From: Sphingomonas sp. SCN 67-18
GTDB lineage: Bacteria > Pseudomonadota > Alphaproteobacteria > Sphingomonadales > Sphingomonadaceae
DNA: 64,000 bases
NCBI RefSeq assembly: GCF_001724715.1
Contig: NZ_MEFG01000012.1
Span: forward strand, 62,001 to 126,000
Direction of reading: 5' to 3'
The position numbers and the translations under genes were made by a program. The notes beneath the pieces were generated by a model. It had not been told where the DNA came from. It did no database searches and saw nothing but the letters and a program-made list of their open reading frames with translations. This document shows, one piece after another, positions 1-8,788 of this stretch (within the stretch, counting starts at the first letter, position 1; each line of letters begins with the position of its first letter).

Positions 1-257
1 CGCTGGGCCAGGACGGGCTGATCGCGGACGCGGCCTGGCCCGCCGTGGACCCTGCCCTGCTGGTCGACGATCAGGTGACGGTCGCGGTCCAGATCAACGG
101 CAAGCTGCGCGACACACTGGCCGTTGCCAAGGGCACACCGCGCGAGACGCTGGAGGCGATGGCGCTGGCATCGGACAAGATCGTCCGCTCACTGGACGGC
201 GCGACGCCGAAAAAAGTGATTGTCGTTCCGGACCGTCTGGTCAATCTGGTCGCATGA
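1..257 (+). CDS. leuS: Leucyl-tRNA synthetase, C-terminal end (partial)
   Basis: This is the last 85 or so residues of leucyl-tRNA synthetase, which charges tRNA-Leu in the cytoplasm; the 5' part lies before the window. The frame is open from base 3. The C-terminal domain signature VAVQINGKLRDT is followed by a hydrophobic end with KKVIVVPDRLVNLV, as in bacterial LeuRS. The stop overlaps the lptE start by four bases (ATGA), so the two are probably translationally coupled, an arrangement also known in other proteobacteria. Confidence 0.93.
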   Translation, partial: LGQDGLIADAAWPAVDPALLVDDQVTVAVQINGKLRDTLAVAKGTPRETLEAMALASDKIVRSLDGATPKKVIVVPDRLVNLVA

Positions 258-754
258 TCCGCTCCGCCGCCCTGCTGGTCGCGCTGGCGCTGCTCGCCGG
301 CTGCGGGCTTCGTCCGCTCTACAGCGGCGGATCGTCCGGCACGGTGGCCCAGTCGCTGGGCCGGGTCGAGGTGGCGGAAATCCCCGGCCGGGCAGGCTGG
401 CTGGTCCATAATGCCCTGAACGACCGGTTCGGCGCGGTCGCGCAGGGTGCCCCCCGCTACCGGCTGGAAGTGGAGCTGGACGACCAGATTTCCGGCTTCG
501 GCGTGCGATCCGACGATGCGGTGACGCGCGAGCAACGCACGCTGCGGGCCCGTTACCGGCTGATCGACGCCGGCATGGGCACGGTGGTGCTCGACGCGAC
601 GGCCGGATCGGACGCCGGCATCGACGTGGTCAGTTCCGAATATGCGACGATCGCGGCCGAGAACACCGCGCTGGAGCGGCTGGCCCAGGTGGTCGCGGAC
701 CAGATCGTCGCCCGCGTCGCGCTTTACGCATCGCGCGCGCCGGCATCGCAATGA
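254..754 (+). CDS. lptE: LPS-assembly lipoprotein LptE
   Basis: LptE is the outer-membrane lipoprotein that plugs the LptD barrel and helps insert lipopolysaccharide. The 166-residue product starts with a lipoprotein signal: hydrophobic residues 4-14 and lipobox LAGC with Cys17. GLRPLYSGG directly after the Cys is typical of alphaproteobacterial LptE. Its place between leuS and holA is the conserved one for this gene. It overlaps leuS by four bases. Confidence 0.9.
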   Translation: MIRSAALLVALALLAGCGLRPLYSGGSSGTVAQSLGRVEVAEIPGRAGWLVHNALNDRFGAVAQGAPRYRLEVELDDQISGFGVRSDDAVTREQRTLRARYRLIDAGMGTVVLDATAGSDAGIDVVSSEYATIAAENTALERLAQVVADQIVARVALYASRAPASQ

Positions 755-773
755 AGCGCCGGGCCGGCCGGCC

Positions 774-1799
774 GTGAAGGCCAATCGCGGCCAGATCGAG
801 CGGGCGCTGGACGCGCCGACCCCCGATATCCGCCTGTTCCTGCTCCACGGCCCGGATGAATCGGGGTCGCGGGCGCTGGCCGAGCGGCTGGCGCGCGCCA
901 TGGGTGCTGATGCGGAACGGATAGACCTGGATGGCAGCGCCGTTGCCCGCGATCCGGCTCTGCTCGCCGACGAGGCGGCATCCATGTCCCTGTTCGGCGG
1001 GCCGCGCCACATCCGGCTGAAAATCAGCGGCGACGAGGCGCTGGACGCCATCGAGGCGCTGCTGGAGGCCGAACAGGCGGGAAATCCGGTCGTCGCGGTG
1101 GCCGGGGCGCTGAAAGGCACGTCGAAGCTGCTGAAGCGCGCGCTGGCCGCCGCCAACGTCATGGCCTTTGCCAGCTATGTGCCCGAAGGCGCGGATGCCG
1201 ACCGGATGGCGATGGCGCTGGCCCGCGATTCCGGGCTGCGGATGACGGCGGACGTCGCTCGCCGGGTGGTGGACGCGACCGGGGGGGACCGCGCGCTGTT
1301 GACCCGCGAGATCGAGAAGCTGGCCCTGTATGTCGATGCCGCGCCGGAGCGGCCGGGCGAGATCGGCCATGACGCGCTGGACGCGGTGGGCGTGGACAGC
1401 GGCGATGGCGACCTGTCCCGGCTGGTCGACGGCGTGATGTCCGGCCAGCCGGACGCCGCCGTGCGGGAACTGGAGCGGCTGGCGGTGGAGGGAATCGAGG
1501 GGATGCCCCTGATCCGCGCGGTGTTGCGGCGCATCTTCACGCTGATGCCGCTGCGCAGCGAAATTGACGGCGGCGCATCGGTGGACGACGTCATGGCGTC
1601 ATCCGGCAAGGCGCTGTTCTGGAAGGAAAAGCTGGTGATTTCCCGGCAGGTGCGCCGGTGGGATTCGCCCCGCCTCGCCATCGCCCAGTCCCGCTTGCTG
1701 GAGGCCGAGCGCCAATTGAAATCCGCCGGAACGGCCGGGCCGATCCTGGTCGCGGCGGAACTGGTGGCGATCAGCCGCGTCGCGGCCCGGCTGCGCTAG
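774..1799 (+). CDS. holA: DNA polymerase III subunit delta
   Basis: HolA is the delta subunit of the clamp loader, which opens the beta clamp. The 341-residue product has the expected length and family features: an N-terminal LFLLHGPDESG segment (the degenerate P-loop region) and a C-terminal collar domain. The open frame extends further upstream inside lptE, but family alignment begins at the GTG at 774 (KANRGQIERAL), 19 bases after the lptE stop. The 3' end overlaps convergent parB by four bases. Confidence 0.9.
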   Translation: MKANRGQIERALDAPTPDIRLFLLHGPDESGSRALAERLARAMGADAERIDLDGSAVARDPALLADEAASMSLFGGPRHIRLKISGDEALDAIEALLEAEQAGNPVVAVAGALKGTSKLLKRALAAANVMAFASYVPEGADADRMAMALARDSGLRMTADVARRVVDATGGDRALLTREIEKLALYVDAAPERPGEIGHDALDAVGVDSGDGDLSRLVDGVMSGQPDAAVRELERLAVEGIEGMPLIRAVLRRIFTLMPLRSEIDGGASVDDVMASSGKALFWKEKLVISRQVRRWDSPRLAIAQSRLLEAERQLKSAGTAGPILVAAELVAISRVAARLR

Positions 1800-2713
1800 A
1801 TCGGCTCGCCGGTCAGCCGCTGGCAGATCATGTCGAGCTGGTCGAGCGTGGAATAGCCCAGGCTCACCGTGCCGCCCTTCTTGCTGTGGGCGATCTTCAC
1901 CTTCAGGCCCAGCAGATCGCCCAATTGCCGTTCCAGCGCGGCGACGTCCGAATCGAGGCTTTTATATTCGATAGCGCCCTTGCGCTTCGGCTGCGCGGGC
2001 GCGCCGCCCTTCGCGTCGCGGGCCAGCCGTTCCGTCTCGCGCACCGATAGCCCACGCTCGATCACCGTGCGGGCCAGCGCCTCGGGGTCAGCCGCCGTCA
2101 CCAGCGCGCGCGCCTGCCCCATGGACAGCCGCCCGTCCGTCACCGCGCCGCGCACGAAGGACGGCAGGTCGAGCAGGCGCATCAGATTGGCGATGTGGCT
2201 GCGCGATTTGTGGACCAGCCGCGCCAGCGCCTCCTGGCTGTGGCCGAACCGGTCGATCAGTTTGCGATAGGCGTCTGCCTCTTCGATGGCGTTCAGGTCT
2301 TCGCGCTGGATATTTTCGACCAGCGCGATCTCCAGCGTTTCCGCCTCGTCGAAATCACGAACGATAACAGGGACATGGTGCAGCTGCGCCCGCTGCGCGG
2401 CGCGCCACCGCCGTTCGCCGGCGACGATCTGAAAGCCTTCGCCAAAGGGACGGACGACGATAGGCTGGATCAGCCCGCGCGCGGCGATGGACTTGGCCAG
2501 TTCGGCCAGCGCCTCCTCGTCGAAATGGCGGCGCGGCTGCTCCGGATGCGGCTTGATATCCGCCACCGCAACCAGCCGGACGCCGGGAGAGCGGCCGTCA
2601 TTCGCCGCAACCGGCTCCTCGCGCGCCACTTCGCCCAGCAGGGCGGAAAGGCCGCGGCCAAGGCCGGTCGGGCGCCGCTTGGACGGGGGGCGGGTTTCCT
2701 CGATGTCGCTCAT
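1796..2713 (-). CDS. parB: Chromosome-partitioning protein ParB
   Basis: ParB binds parS sites near the origin, slides on DNA as a CTP-dependent clamp and works with ParA in segregation. The 305 residues show the N-terminal GLGRGLSALLGE box, the CTP-binding domain with GERRW near residue 99, a central helix-turn-helix (SQEALARLVHKSRSHIANLMRLL) and a C-terminal dimerisation domain. The start overlaps the parA stop by four bases. Three parS-like palindromes lie within 3.3 kb upstream. Confidence 0.96.
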   Translation of the reverse strand: MSDIEETRPPSKRRPTGLGRGLSALLGEVAREEPVAANDGRSPGVRLVAVADIKPHPEQPRRHFDEEALAELAKSIAARGLIQPIVVRPFGEGFQIVAGERRWRAAQRAQLHHVPVIVRDFDEAETLEIALVENIQREDLNAIEEADAYRKLIDRFGHSQEALARLVHKSRSHIANLMRLLDLPSFVRGAVTDGRLSMGQARALVTAADPEALARTVIERGLSVRETERLARDAKGGAPAQPKRKGAIEYKSLDSDVAALERQLGDLLGLKVKIAHSKKGGTVSLGYSTLDQLDMICQRLTGEPI

Positions 2714-3492
2714 GCCGCTTCCGCCTTGCGCGGCAGCCGGCCGATCAGTTCGCGGGCAAGCGCAATATAGGCCTGCGATCCGGTGCAGCGATAATCATAG
2801 ATCAGCCCGGGCACGCCATGGCTGGGCGCCTCAGACAGGCGAACATTGCGGGGAATGACGGTATCGAACACCACCTTGCCCAGGCAGGTGCGGACATCCT
2901 CCGCCACCTGCTCGGTCAGCTTGTTGCGCCGGTCATACATGGTCAGCGCAACGCCCAGGATGGAAAGATCCGGGTTGAAGCGCACCCGGATGCGCTCGAC
3001 GGTCTGCAGCAGCTGGCTCAGCCCCTCCAGCGCGAAGAATTCGCATTGCAGCGGCACCAGCAGCATCTTGGCAGCCACCATCGCGTTGATGGTCAGCAGG
3101 CCCAGCGAGGGCGGGCAATCGATAAGGCATATGTCCCACCGCCCGGCGGGCGCGTCGCGCAACGCGATTTCGAGCCGGTTGGTGCGCTGCTCATAATCGA
3201 CCAGCTCGATTTCCGCGCCGGAGAGATCGACGGTGGAGGCGATGATATCCAGCCGGGGCACCTTGGTGGCGATGATCGCGTCGGTCAGCGTGCAATCGCC
3301 GGTGAGCAGATGATAGCTGGACCAGACCCGCTCGGACTGGTGGACGCCAAGCCCGGTGGAGGCGTTCCCCTGCGGATCGAGGTCGATCAGCAACACGCGC
3401 CACCCCGTCGCGGCCAGCGCGGTGGCGAGGTTGATCGCGCTGGTGGTCTTGCCGACGCCGCCCTTTTGATTCGCCACGCCTATGCAGATCAT
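2710..3492 (-). CDS. parA: Chromosome-partitioning ATPase ParA
   Basis: ParA is the Walker-type ATPase that moves ParB-parS complexes over the nucleoid. The deviant Walker A motif KGGVGKTT is at residues 10-17, and the switch motifs LIDLDPQGNAS and CLIDCPPSLG follow. At 260 residues it is the standard chromosomal Soj/ParA. It overlaps rsmG by four bases on one side and parB on the other, giving the conserved rsmG-parA-parB operon. Confidence 0.96.
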   Translation of the reverse strand: MICIGVANQKGGVGKTTSAINLATALAATGWRVLLIDLDPQGNASTGLGVHQSERVWSSYHLLTGDCTLTDAIIATKVPRLDIIASTVDLSGAEIELVDYEQRTNRLEIALRDAPAGRWDICLIDCPPSLGLLTINAMVAAKMLLVPLQCEFFALEGLSQLLQTVERIRVRFNPDLSILGVALTMYDRRNKLTEQVAEDVRTCLGKVVFDTVIPRNVRLSEAPSHGVPGLIYDYRCTGSQAYIALARELIGRLPRKAEAA

Positions 3493-4115
3493 CGGGTTCC
3501 CTTCCGGCGAACATGACTGGCGACGATGATTGCGGAGTCGCGATCAGTGACGCTCTGTTCCACGTGGAACGTACCTTGCCATGCTTTGCGCGCTTCTTCC
3601 AGTTCGGAAACGGCGCTTCGGCCCTTTGGCAGCACCCATTTGACGCTCGATCCGCCCAAAACGGGACTGAGCGCGAAGCATTTGTCGAGCGCCGCGAAGG
3701 CGCGGGCGGTTATGGTATCGAACGGCGGCCCGGCATAGCTCTCCGCCCGTCCGCCATGGACGGCGACAGACCCCGCCAGACCCAGCATGTCGACCGATTT
3801 CCGAAGGAATTCGACCCGGCGGGCGCGCGTTTCGATCAGCGTCATCGGCGCGCCCGTGACGAGCGCGATAACGATGCCGGGAAAGCCCGGCCCGGAGCCG
3901 AGATCACCCCAGCGGCCGTCGAAATGGCCCAGCCAGGCGAGTTGCGCGGAATCGACGATGTGGCGGTTCCAGATCTCCGCCTCTGTGGGCCGGCCGATCA
4001 GATTCTGGTTGCGGTTCTCGGCGATCACCAACGCGGCGAACGCGTCCAACCGGTCGATTGTTTCACGTGGAACATTGCGCGCGCTGAGCCAATCGCGTGC
4101 TTCCGCCTCGGTCAT
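3489..4115 (-). CDS. rsmG: 16S rRNA (guanine527-N7)-methyltransferase RsmG
   Basis: RsmG (GidB) methylates N7 of G527 of 16S rRNA using S-adenosylmethionine. The SAM-binding loop [10 protein letters not shown] is at residues 71-80 of 208, and [12 protein letters not shown] is the family signature before it. The gene overlaps mnmG upstream and parA downstream by four bases each. Two parS-like palindromes (3556 and 4059) lie inside its coding sequence. Confidence 0.95.
   Translation of the reverse strand: MTEAEARDWLSARNVPRETIDRLDAFAALVIAENRNQNLIGRPTEAEIWNRHIVDSAQLAWLGHFDGRWGDLGSGPGFPGIVIALVTGAPMTLIETRARRVEFLRKSVDMLGLAGSVAVHGGRAESYAGPPFDTITARAFAALDKCFALSPVLGGSSVKWVLPKGRSAVSELEEARKAWQGTFHVEQSVTDRDSAIIVASHVRRKGTR
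3556..3571. other. parS-like centromere site 1
   Basis: TGTTCCACGTGGAACG matches the bacterial parS consensus TGTTNCACGTGNAACA in all but the last base. It lies within rsmG, about 0.8 kb upstream of the parB start, where ParB would load. Confidence 0.85.
4059..4074. other. parS-like centromere site 2
   Basis: TGTTTCACGTGGAACA matches the parS consensus fully outside the two variable positions. It lies within the first 60 bases of the rsmG coding sequence. Confidence 0.88.
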
Positions 4116-5950
4116 GCCGCCTTGCGCTTCGAATGGGCGAGGATGATCGCCAGCGCCGCCGGGGTGACGCCCCTGATCCGTTGCGCGGCGGCGAGATCGC
4201 CGGGCCGCGCCGCTTCCAGCCGTTCGACCATTTCAGTCGAGAGACCGGGGATCGCCGCATAGTCGATGGCCGGATTTATGCTCAGCGCCTGATTGGCTCT
4301 GAGCGCGCGGATTTCCGCCTCCTGCCGCGCCACATAAGGCGCATAGCGGCCGTTCTGGATAAGCTCCTCGAGAACCGCAGGGTCAAGCGCGGCCAGCGCC
4401 GGATCGACCGCGAGAAGCTCCGCGAGCCCCACGTCCGGAAAGCAGAGCCAGCTTGCGAGCGTCCGGGATTCGCGGGGCAAGGCGGGAACGGACAGGCGGG
4501 CGGCGGGCGTCACCGCGTCCAGCCGATCGGCGCCCTCCGCCAGTGCCGCCTGGTGCCGGGCGAACCAGTCCAGCCGCTCCGGGCCGACGCAGCCGGCGGC
4601 GATGGCGATCGGCGTCAGCCGGGTCGATGCATTGTCCGCGCGCAGCCTCAGCCGATATTCGGCGCGGGCGGTCAGCATCCGATAGGGTTCGGTGACGCCC
4701 TGCAGCACGAGATCGTCGATCATTACGCCGATATAGCTATCGGTGCGGTCAAGGATCAGCGGCGCCCTGCCCAGCGCGGCCGCCGCCGCGTTGAGCCCGG
4801 CGACCAGCCCCTGCGCCGCCGCTTCCTCATAGCCGGTGGTGCCGTTGATCTGCCCGGCGCAGTAAAGGCCGCCCAGCGCCCGCAGTTCCAGCGTGGGCGC
4901 CAGCGCGCGCGGATCGATATGGTCATATTCGACAGCATAGCCGGGCTGGGCGATCTCGGCCGCCTCAAGCCCCTCGATGGTCCTGACGAAGGCCTGCTGC
5001 ACGTCCGTGGGCAGGGAGGTGGAAATGCCGTTGGGATAGACCAGCCTGTCGTCCAACCCCTCCGGTTCGAGGAAGATCTGGTGGCTGTCGCGATCCGCGA
5101 ACCGGACCACTTTGTCCTCTATGGACGGGCAATAACGTGGCCCCCGCCCCTGAATCGCCCCGCCATAAAGCGGTGATCGGTCGAAGGCATCCGCGATGAT
5201 GGCGTGGGTGCGTGCATTGGTGCGGGTGATGCCGCAAGATAGCTGGGGCGCCGCGCGCCCCGCGGACAGCGGCGACATGGTCCATCGCTCGCCATCCGAA
5301 GGCTGGCGGTCGAGCCGGCTCCAGTCGATGCTGCGGGCGTCCAGCCGGGGTGGCGTTCCGGTCTTCAGCCGCGCGATCGGCAGCGCCAGGTCGCGCAGCT
5401 GATCCCCCATCCGCGCGGCGCTCGCCTCTCCCACGCGACCCCCGGCGGAAATGGATTCGCCGCAGAACATGCGCGCGTTGAGGAAGGTGCCGGTGGCCAG
5501 CACCACCGCCGGCGCGTCGATCCGGCTGCCGTCGCCCAGCATGAGGCCCGCGACGCGGCCATCCGCAATGACCAGCGCCGCTGCTTCGCCTTCGACGATA
5601 TCCAGGCCCGGCTGCGCGGCGAGCAGATGCTGGATCGCGTCGCGGTAGCGCCGCCGGTCCGCCTGCACCCTTGGTCCGCGCACCGCCGCGCCCTTGGACG
5701 CGTTGAGCATTCGGTAATGGATCGCCGCATAGTCGGCCGCGCGCGCGATCAGCCCGTCAAAGGCGTCAACCTCGCGCACCAGATGACCCTTGCCCAGCCC
5801 GCCGATCGCCGGATTGCACGACATCACGCCGATCGACGCGCGCGAAAAGCTGACCAGCGCCACGCGCGCGCCCATGCGCGCCGCAGCCGCAGCCGCTTCG
5901 CACCCGGCATGGCCGCCGCCGACCACGATCACGTCATAATGCTGCGCCAT
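4112..5950 (-). CDS. mnmG: tRNA U34 carboxymethylaminomethyl-modifying enzyme MnmG
   Basis: MnmG (GidA) is the FAD- and NADH-dependent partner of MnmE in forming cmnm5U34 in tRNAs. The 612 residues begin with the FAD-binding motif [12 protein letters not shown] (residues 9-20) and include the family signature [21 protein letters not shown] place the start at the ATG at 5950 because the extra upstream codons look like non-coding sequence and the dinucleotide-binding strand must be N-terminal. It overlaps rsmG by four bases; an 81-base gap separates it from mnmE. Confidence 0.95.
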   Translation of the reverse strand: MAQHYDVIVVGGGHAGCEAAAAAARMGARVALVSFSRASIGVMSCNPAIGGLGKGHLVREVDAFDGLIARAADYAAIHYRMLNASKGAAVRGPRVQADRRRYRDAIQHLLAAQPGLDIVEGEAAALVIADGRVAGLMLGDGSRIDAPAVVLATGTFLNARMFCGESISAGGRVGEASAARMGDQLRDLALPIARLKTGTPPRLDARSIDWSRLDRQPSDGERWTMSPLSAGRAAPQLSCGITRTNARTHAIIADAFDRSPLYGGAIQGRGPRYCPSIEDKVVRFADRDSHQIFLEPEGLDDRLVYPNGISTSLPTDVQQAFVRTIEGLEAAEIAQPGYAVEYDHIDPRALAPTLELRALGGLYCAGQINGTTGYEEAAAQGLVAGLNAAAAALGRAPLILDRTDSYIGVMIDDLVLQGVTEPYRMLTARAEYRLRLRADNASTRLTPIAIAAGCVGPERLDWFARHQAALAEGADRLDAVTPAARLSVPALPRESRTLASWLCFPDVGLAELLAVDPALAALDPAVLEELIQNGRYAPYVARQEAEIRALRANQALSINPAIDYAAIPGLSTEMVERLEAARPGDLAAAQRIRGVTPAALAIILAHSKRKAA

Positions 5951-6010
5951 GGGCGTGCGCCTAGGCCAGCCGTGCCCGCCTGTCAAAAAACTTCCCCCGC
6001 GCGGCCGCAC

Positions 6011-6026
6011 TGTTCCACGTGGAACA
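6011..6026. other. parS-like centromere site 3 (perfect palindrome)
   Basis: TGTTCCACGTGGAACA is a perfect 16-base palindrome fitting the parS consensus exactly. It lies in the short mnmE-mnmG gap. With the sites at 3556 and 4059 it makes a cluster of three in 2.5 kb. Confidence 0.92.
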
Positions 6027-6031
6027 ACGGG

Positions 6032-7321
6032 TCATTTGCCGATGCAGAAAGCCCCGAACAGCGCATCGAGCATCTCCTCCGTCCCGGCGCTCCCGGTCAG
6101 CCGGTCGAGCACAGCGCGCGCCTCCCGCAGATGCTCCGCCCGGATCAGATCGTCGCCCGCTGCGATCACGCCGTCCAGTTGTGCGGCGACAGCCGCGACC
6201 GCATCGCGCTGCCGCCGGGAGAGCGCCACCTCGCCCTCGCCGGGCAGCAATGTCGCCGCCTCGTCCAGCACGATGCGGATCAGCCGGTCCAGGCCGGTGC
6301 CGTCATGCGCGGACAGAGGCAGCGCACCGGCGGGCGGATGCTCGCGCCCCGGCATGTCGCAACGCGCATGGACGCGGATGACGCGCGCAGCCCCGGCGGG
6401 CGGCTCCGCATCGCCCAGCCAGAGCAGGATATCCGCCACCGCCGCCGCCCGCGCCGCCCGGTCGATCCCGATCCGCTCGATCGCGTCGCTGCTGTCGTCG
6501 CGCAGCCCCGCCGTGTCGCTGAACAGGAAGGCGACGCCGCCAAGGCTCACCGGCGCCTCGACAATATCCCGCGTCGTCCCGGCGATGGGCGATACGATGG
6601 CTGCATCCCTGCCGATCAACGCATTGAGAAGCGTCGATTTTCCGGCATTTGGCGGCCCCGCGATGGCGACGCGCACGCCATCATGGAGCCGCTCCGCCGG
6701 AGGCCTGGCGAGAAGGCCGCTCAGCTCGCCGTGCAGCGCCCGCGCCTCCGCATCCACCCGGTCGTCGGAGGGCGCGACGTCACTCTCATCGGCAAAGTCC
6801 AGCGCCGCCTCGACGAGCGCGGACAGCACAAGCAGCTGCGCCTGCCAGCGCGCGACCAGCCGGCTCAACCCGCCGCCCGCCACTGCCTGCGCGGCCCGGC
6901 GCTGCGATTCCGTCTCCGCGCGCAGCAGATCGGCCAGCCCCTCGACCTCGGTCAGGTCCATCCGGCCATTTTCAAATGCCCACCACGTGAACTCTCCGGC
7001 GCGGGCGGGGCGAATGCCGGCCAGCCCGGCCAGCGCCGCCTGCACGGCGGAAACGACCGCCCGCCCGCCATGCAGGTGAAATTCGACCATGTCCTCACCG
7101 CTGACAGAGGCTTTGGCGGGAAACCACAGCACCAGCCCCCGATCCAGCACGTCGCCGCTTGCCGGGTGGCGGATCGTGCGCAGGGCGGCGTGCCGGGGCG
7201 GCGGACAAGGCCCGGCCATCGCCTCCAGCGCGGCCACGGCGTGCGGGCCGCTCAGGCGGACGACGGCGATCGCCGCCGGCGGCTGCCCGCTCGACAGCGC
7301 GAAGATCGTGTCCGCGCTCAC
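6032..7321 (-). CDS. mnmE: tRNA modification GTPase MnmE
   Basis: MnmE (TrmE) binds GTP and, with MnmG, modifies the wobble uridine of several tRNAs. It has an N-terminal tetrahydrofolate-binding domain (DTIFALSSGQPPAAIAVVRLSG), a central G domain with P-loop GPPNAGKST and TAGLRD, and the C-terminal CIGK that carries the essential Cys. The GTG start at 7321 gives 429 residues and lies nine bases after the stop of the upstream DUF6489 gene. Longer starts would run into that gene. Confidence 0.95.
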   Translation of the reverse strand: MSADTIFALSSGQPPAAIAVVRLSGPHAVAALEAMAGPCPPPRHAALRTIRHPASGDVLDRGLVLWFPAKASVSGEDMVEFHLHGGRAVVSAVQAALAGLAGIRPARAGEFTWWAFENGRMDLTEVEGLADLLRAETESQRRAAQAVAGGGLSRLVARWQAQLLVLSALVEAALDFADESDVAPSDDRVDAEARALHGELSGLLARPPAERLHDGVRVAIAGPPNAGKSTLLNALIGRDAAIVSPIAGTTRDIVEAPVSLGGVAFLFSDTAGLRDDSSDAIERIGIDRAARAAAVADILLWLGDAEPPAGAARVIRVHARCDMPGREHPPAGALPLSAHDGTGLDRLIRIVLDEAATLLPGEGEVALSRRQRDAVAAVAAQLDGVIAAGDDLIRAEHLREARAVLDRLTGSAGTEEMLDALFGAFCIGK

Positions 7322-7329
7322 GCCCGGAA

Positions 7330-7563
7330 TCAGCCGCGCTTCCCGCCGATCTGGTCGAACATCTGCTGCCACAGCTTCAACCCGGCCTCGCCCATCGGCG
7401 CCCAGCCCTTCATCATGGTTTCCAGCGTCTCGGGCGCGATGCCGCCCTTCATCGTGTCGAGCAGCGACGAGACATAGGCGTCATGCACCGGGGTCAGGTC
7501 CGGCAGGCCCAGAAAGCGCCGTGCCTCCTCGGGCGTGCAATCCACCTCGACATTCACCTTCAT
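7330..7563 (-). CDS. DUF6489 family small protein
   Basis: This 77-residue protein (starts MKVNVEVDCTPEEARRFLG) is a small conserved alphaproteobacterial family of unknown function, usually next to mnmE. It is acidic at the start and amphipathic later (MKGWAPMGEAGLKLWQQMFDQIGG), somewhat like phasins. It has no signal peptide or membrane segment. It is nine bases upstream of mnmE on the same strand and so probably co-transcribed. Confidence 0.8.
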   Translation of the reverse strand: MKVNVEVDCTPEEARRFLGLPDLTPVHDAYVSSLLDTMKGGIAPETLETMMKGWAPMGEAGLKLWQQMFDQIGGKRG

Positions 7564-7613
7564 CGCCGCTTCTCCTTGAGCCGCCGCCTTCGCCCCTGCT
7601 AGGCTCGGCGCTC

Positions 7614-8093
7614 ATGACATATGCACATTCCCAGGCCCTTATCGCAACGCCCATCGGCATGGTCCGGCTGAGCGGCGACGGCAGCGTGCTGACGCGCATC
7701 AACATCGAATCGGGCACGGCGCGCGAAATCGCGGCTGGCGACCCATTGCTGGCGGAAGCGGCGGCGCAGCTGCGGGCCTATTTCACGGCGGGGCTGACTG
7801 ATTTCGACGTGCCGCTCGCCCCGCCCGCATCGCCGCGCGGACAGGTGCTGCGCGATGCGATCCGCTCCGTCGGCTATGGCGACACGCTCGGCTATGGCGC
7901 GCTCGCCCGGCAGGCCGGGTCCGGCCCGCGCGCGGTGGGCCAGGCCTGCGCCCGCAACCCTTTTCCCATCATCATCCCCTGCCACCGCATCCTCGCGGCC
8001 GGGGGGCAGCTGGGCGCCTATTCGGCCGGAGACGGCCCGATCACCAAGGCCTGGCTGATTGCCCACGAACAAAAGAAAGGCGCACGAAAATGA
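7614..8093 (+). CDS. Methylated-DNA-[protein]-cysteine S-methyltransferase
   Basis: This enzyme transfers the methyl group of O6-methylguanine to its own cysteine and is used up in the process. The PCHRI motif at residues 122-126 contains the acceptor Cys123, and SVGYGDTLGYGALARQAGSGPRAVGQACARNP is the helix-turn-helix region. The ATG at 7614 gives 159 residues, a normal length for the single-domain form. It overlaps the next gene by four bases. Whether it is Ogt-like or a transferase-like homologue cannot be decided, but the catalytic Cys is present. Confidence 0.9.
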   Translation: MTYAHSQALIATPIGMVRLSGDGSVLTRINIESGTAREIAAGDPLLAEAAAQLRAYFTAGLTDFDVPLAPPASPRGQVLRDAIRSVGYGDTLGYGALARQAGSGPRAVGQACARNPFPIIIPCHRILAAGGQLGAYSAGDGPITKAWLIAHEQKKGARK

Positions 8094-8788
8094 CCATGAC
8101 CCGGATCGACACGCTCAACCATGACGGGGCCTTTTCCGCCTATATCGCCCGGCCGGAAGGGACGCCCAAGGCCGCGATCATCGTCATCCAGGAGATATTC
8201 GGCGTGAATCCGGGCATCCGGCAGAAATGCGACAATTGGGCCAGGGCGGGCTACCTTGCGCTTGCGCCGGACCTGTTCTGGCGGATCGAGCCGGACGTTC
8301 AGCTGGACCCCGACGTGCCGGAACAGTTCAGGACCGCGCTGGGCCTGATGGGCAAGTTCGATCAGGACAAGGGCATCGCCGATATCGAGGCGACCATCCA
8401 CGCGGCGCGGGCGCTGCTCGGCGGACCGGGCAAAGTCGGCTGCGTCGGCTATTGCCTGGGCGGGCGGCTGGCCTTCATGACCGCGACGCGCACCGACATC
8501 GATGCGTCGGTCGGCTATTATGGCGTTGGGATAGACGGGCTGCTGGGCGAGAAGCACGCCATTGCCCGCCCGGTGCTGCTGCATGTGCCGACCGCGGACC
8601 ATTTCGTGCTGCCCCCGGCGCAGGAGGCGATGCACGCCGGGCTGGACGATCATCCCAAAGTCGTGCTGCACGACTATCAGGGGCTGGACCACGGCTTTGC
8701 GACCGAAACCGGCAAGCGCCGCGACGATGCGGGCGCAAGGCTGGCGGACGGCCGCACCGAGGCCTTCTTTGCAGAGGCGCTGGCATGA
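8090..8788 (+). CDS. Dienelactone hydrolase family protein
   Basis: This is an alpha/beta-hydrolase of the dienelactone hydrolase family (232 residues), cytoplasmic and without a signal peptide. The nucleophile elbow is GYCLGG with Cys122, and the other triad members are probably Asp170 (TADHF) and His201 (GLDHGF). VIQEIFGVN near residue 33 is the usual family signature. The substrate is unknown, and no aromatic-ring pathway is next to it. It forms an overlapping three-gene unit with the repair gene before it and the quinone oxidoreductase after it. Confidence 0.88.
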   Translation: MTMTRIDTLNHDGAFSAYIARPEGTPKAAIIVIQEIFGVNPGIRQKCDNWARAGYLALAPDLFWRIEPDVQLDPDVPEQFRTALGLMGKFDQDKGIADIEATIHAARALLGGPGKVGCVGYCLGGRLAFMTATRTDIDASVGYYGVGIDGLLGEKHAIARPVLLHVPTADHFVLPPAQEAMHAGLDDHPKVVLHDYQGLDHGFATETGKRRDDAGARLADGRTEAFFAEALA

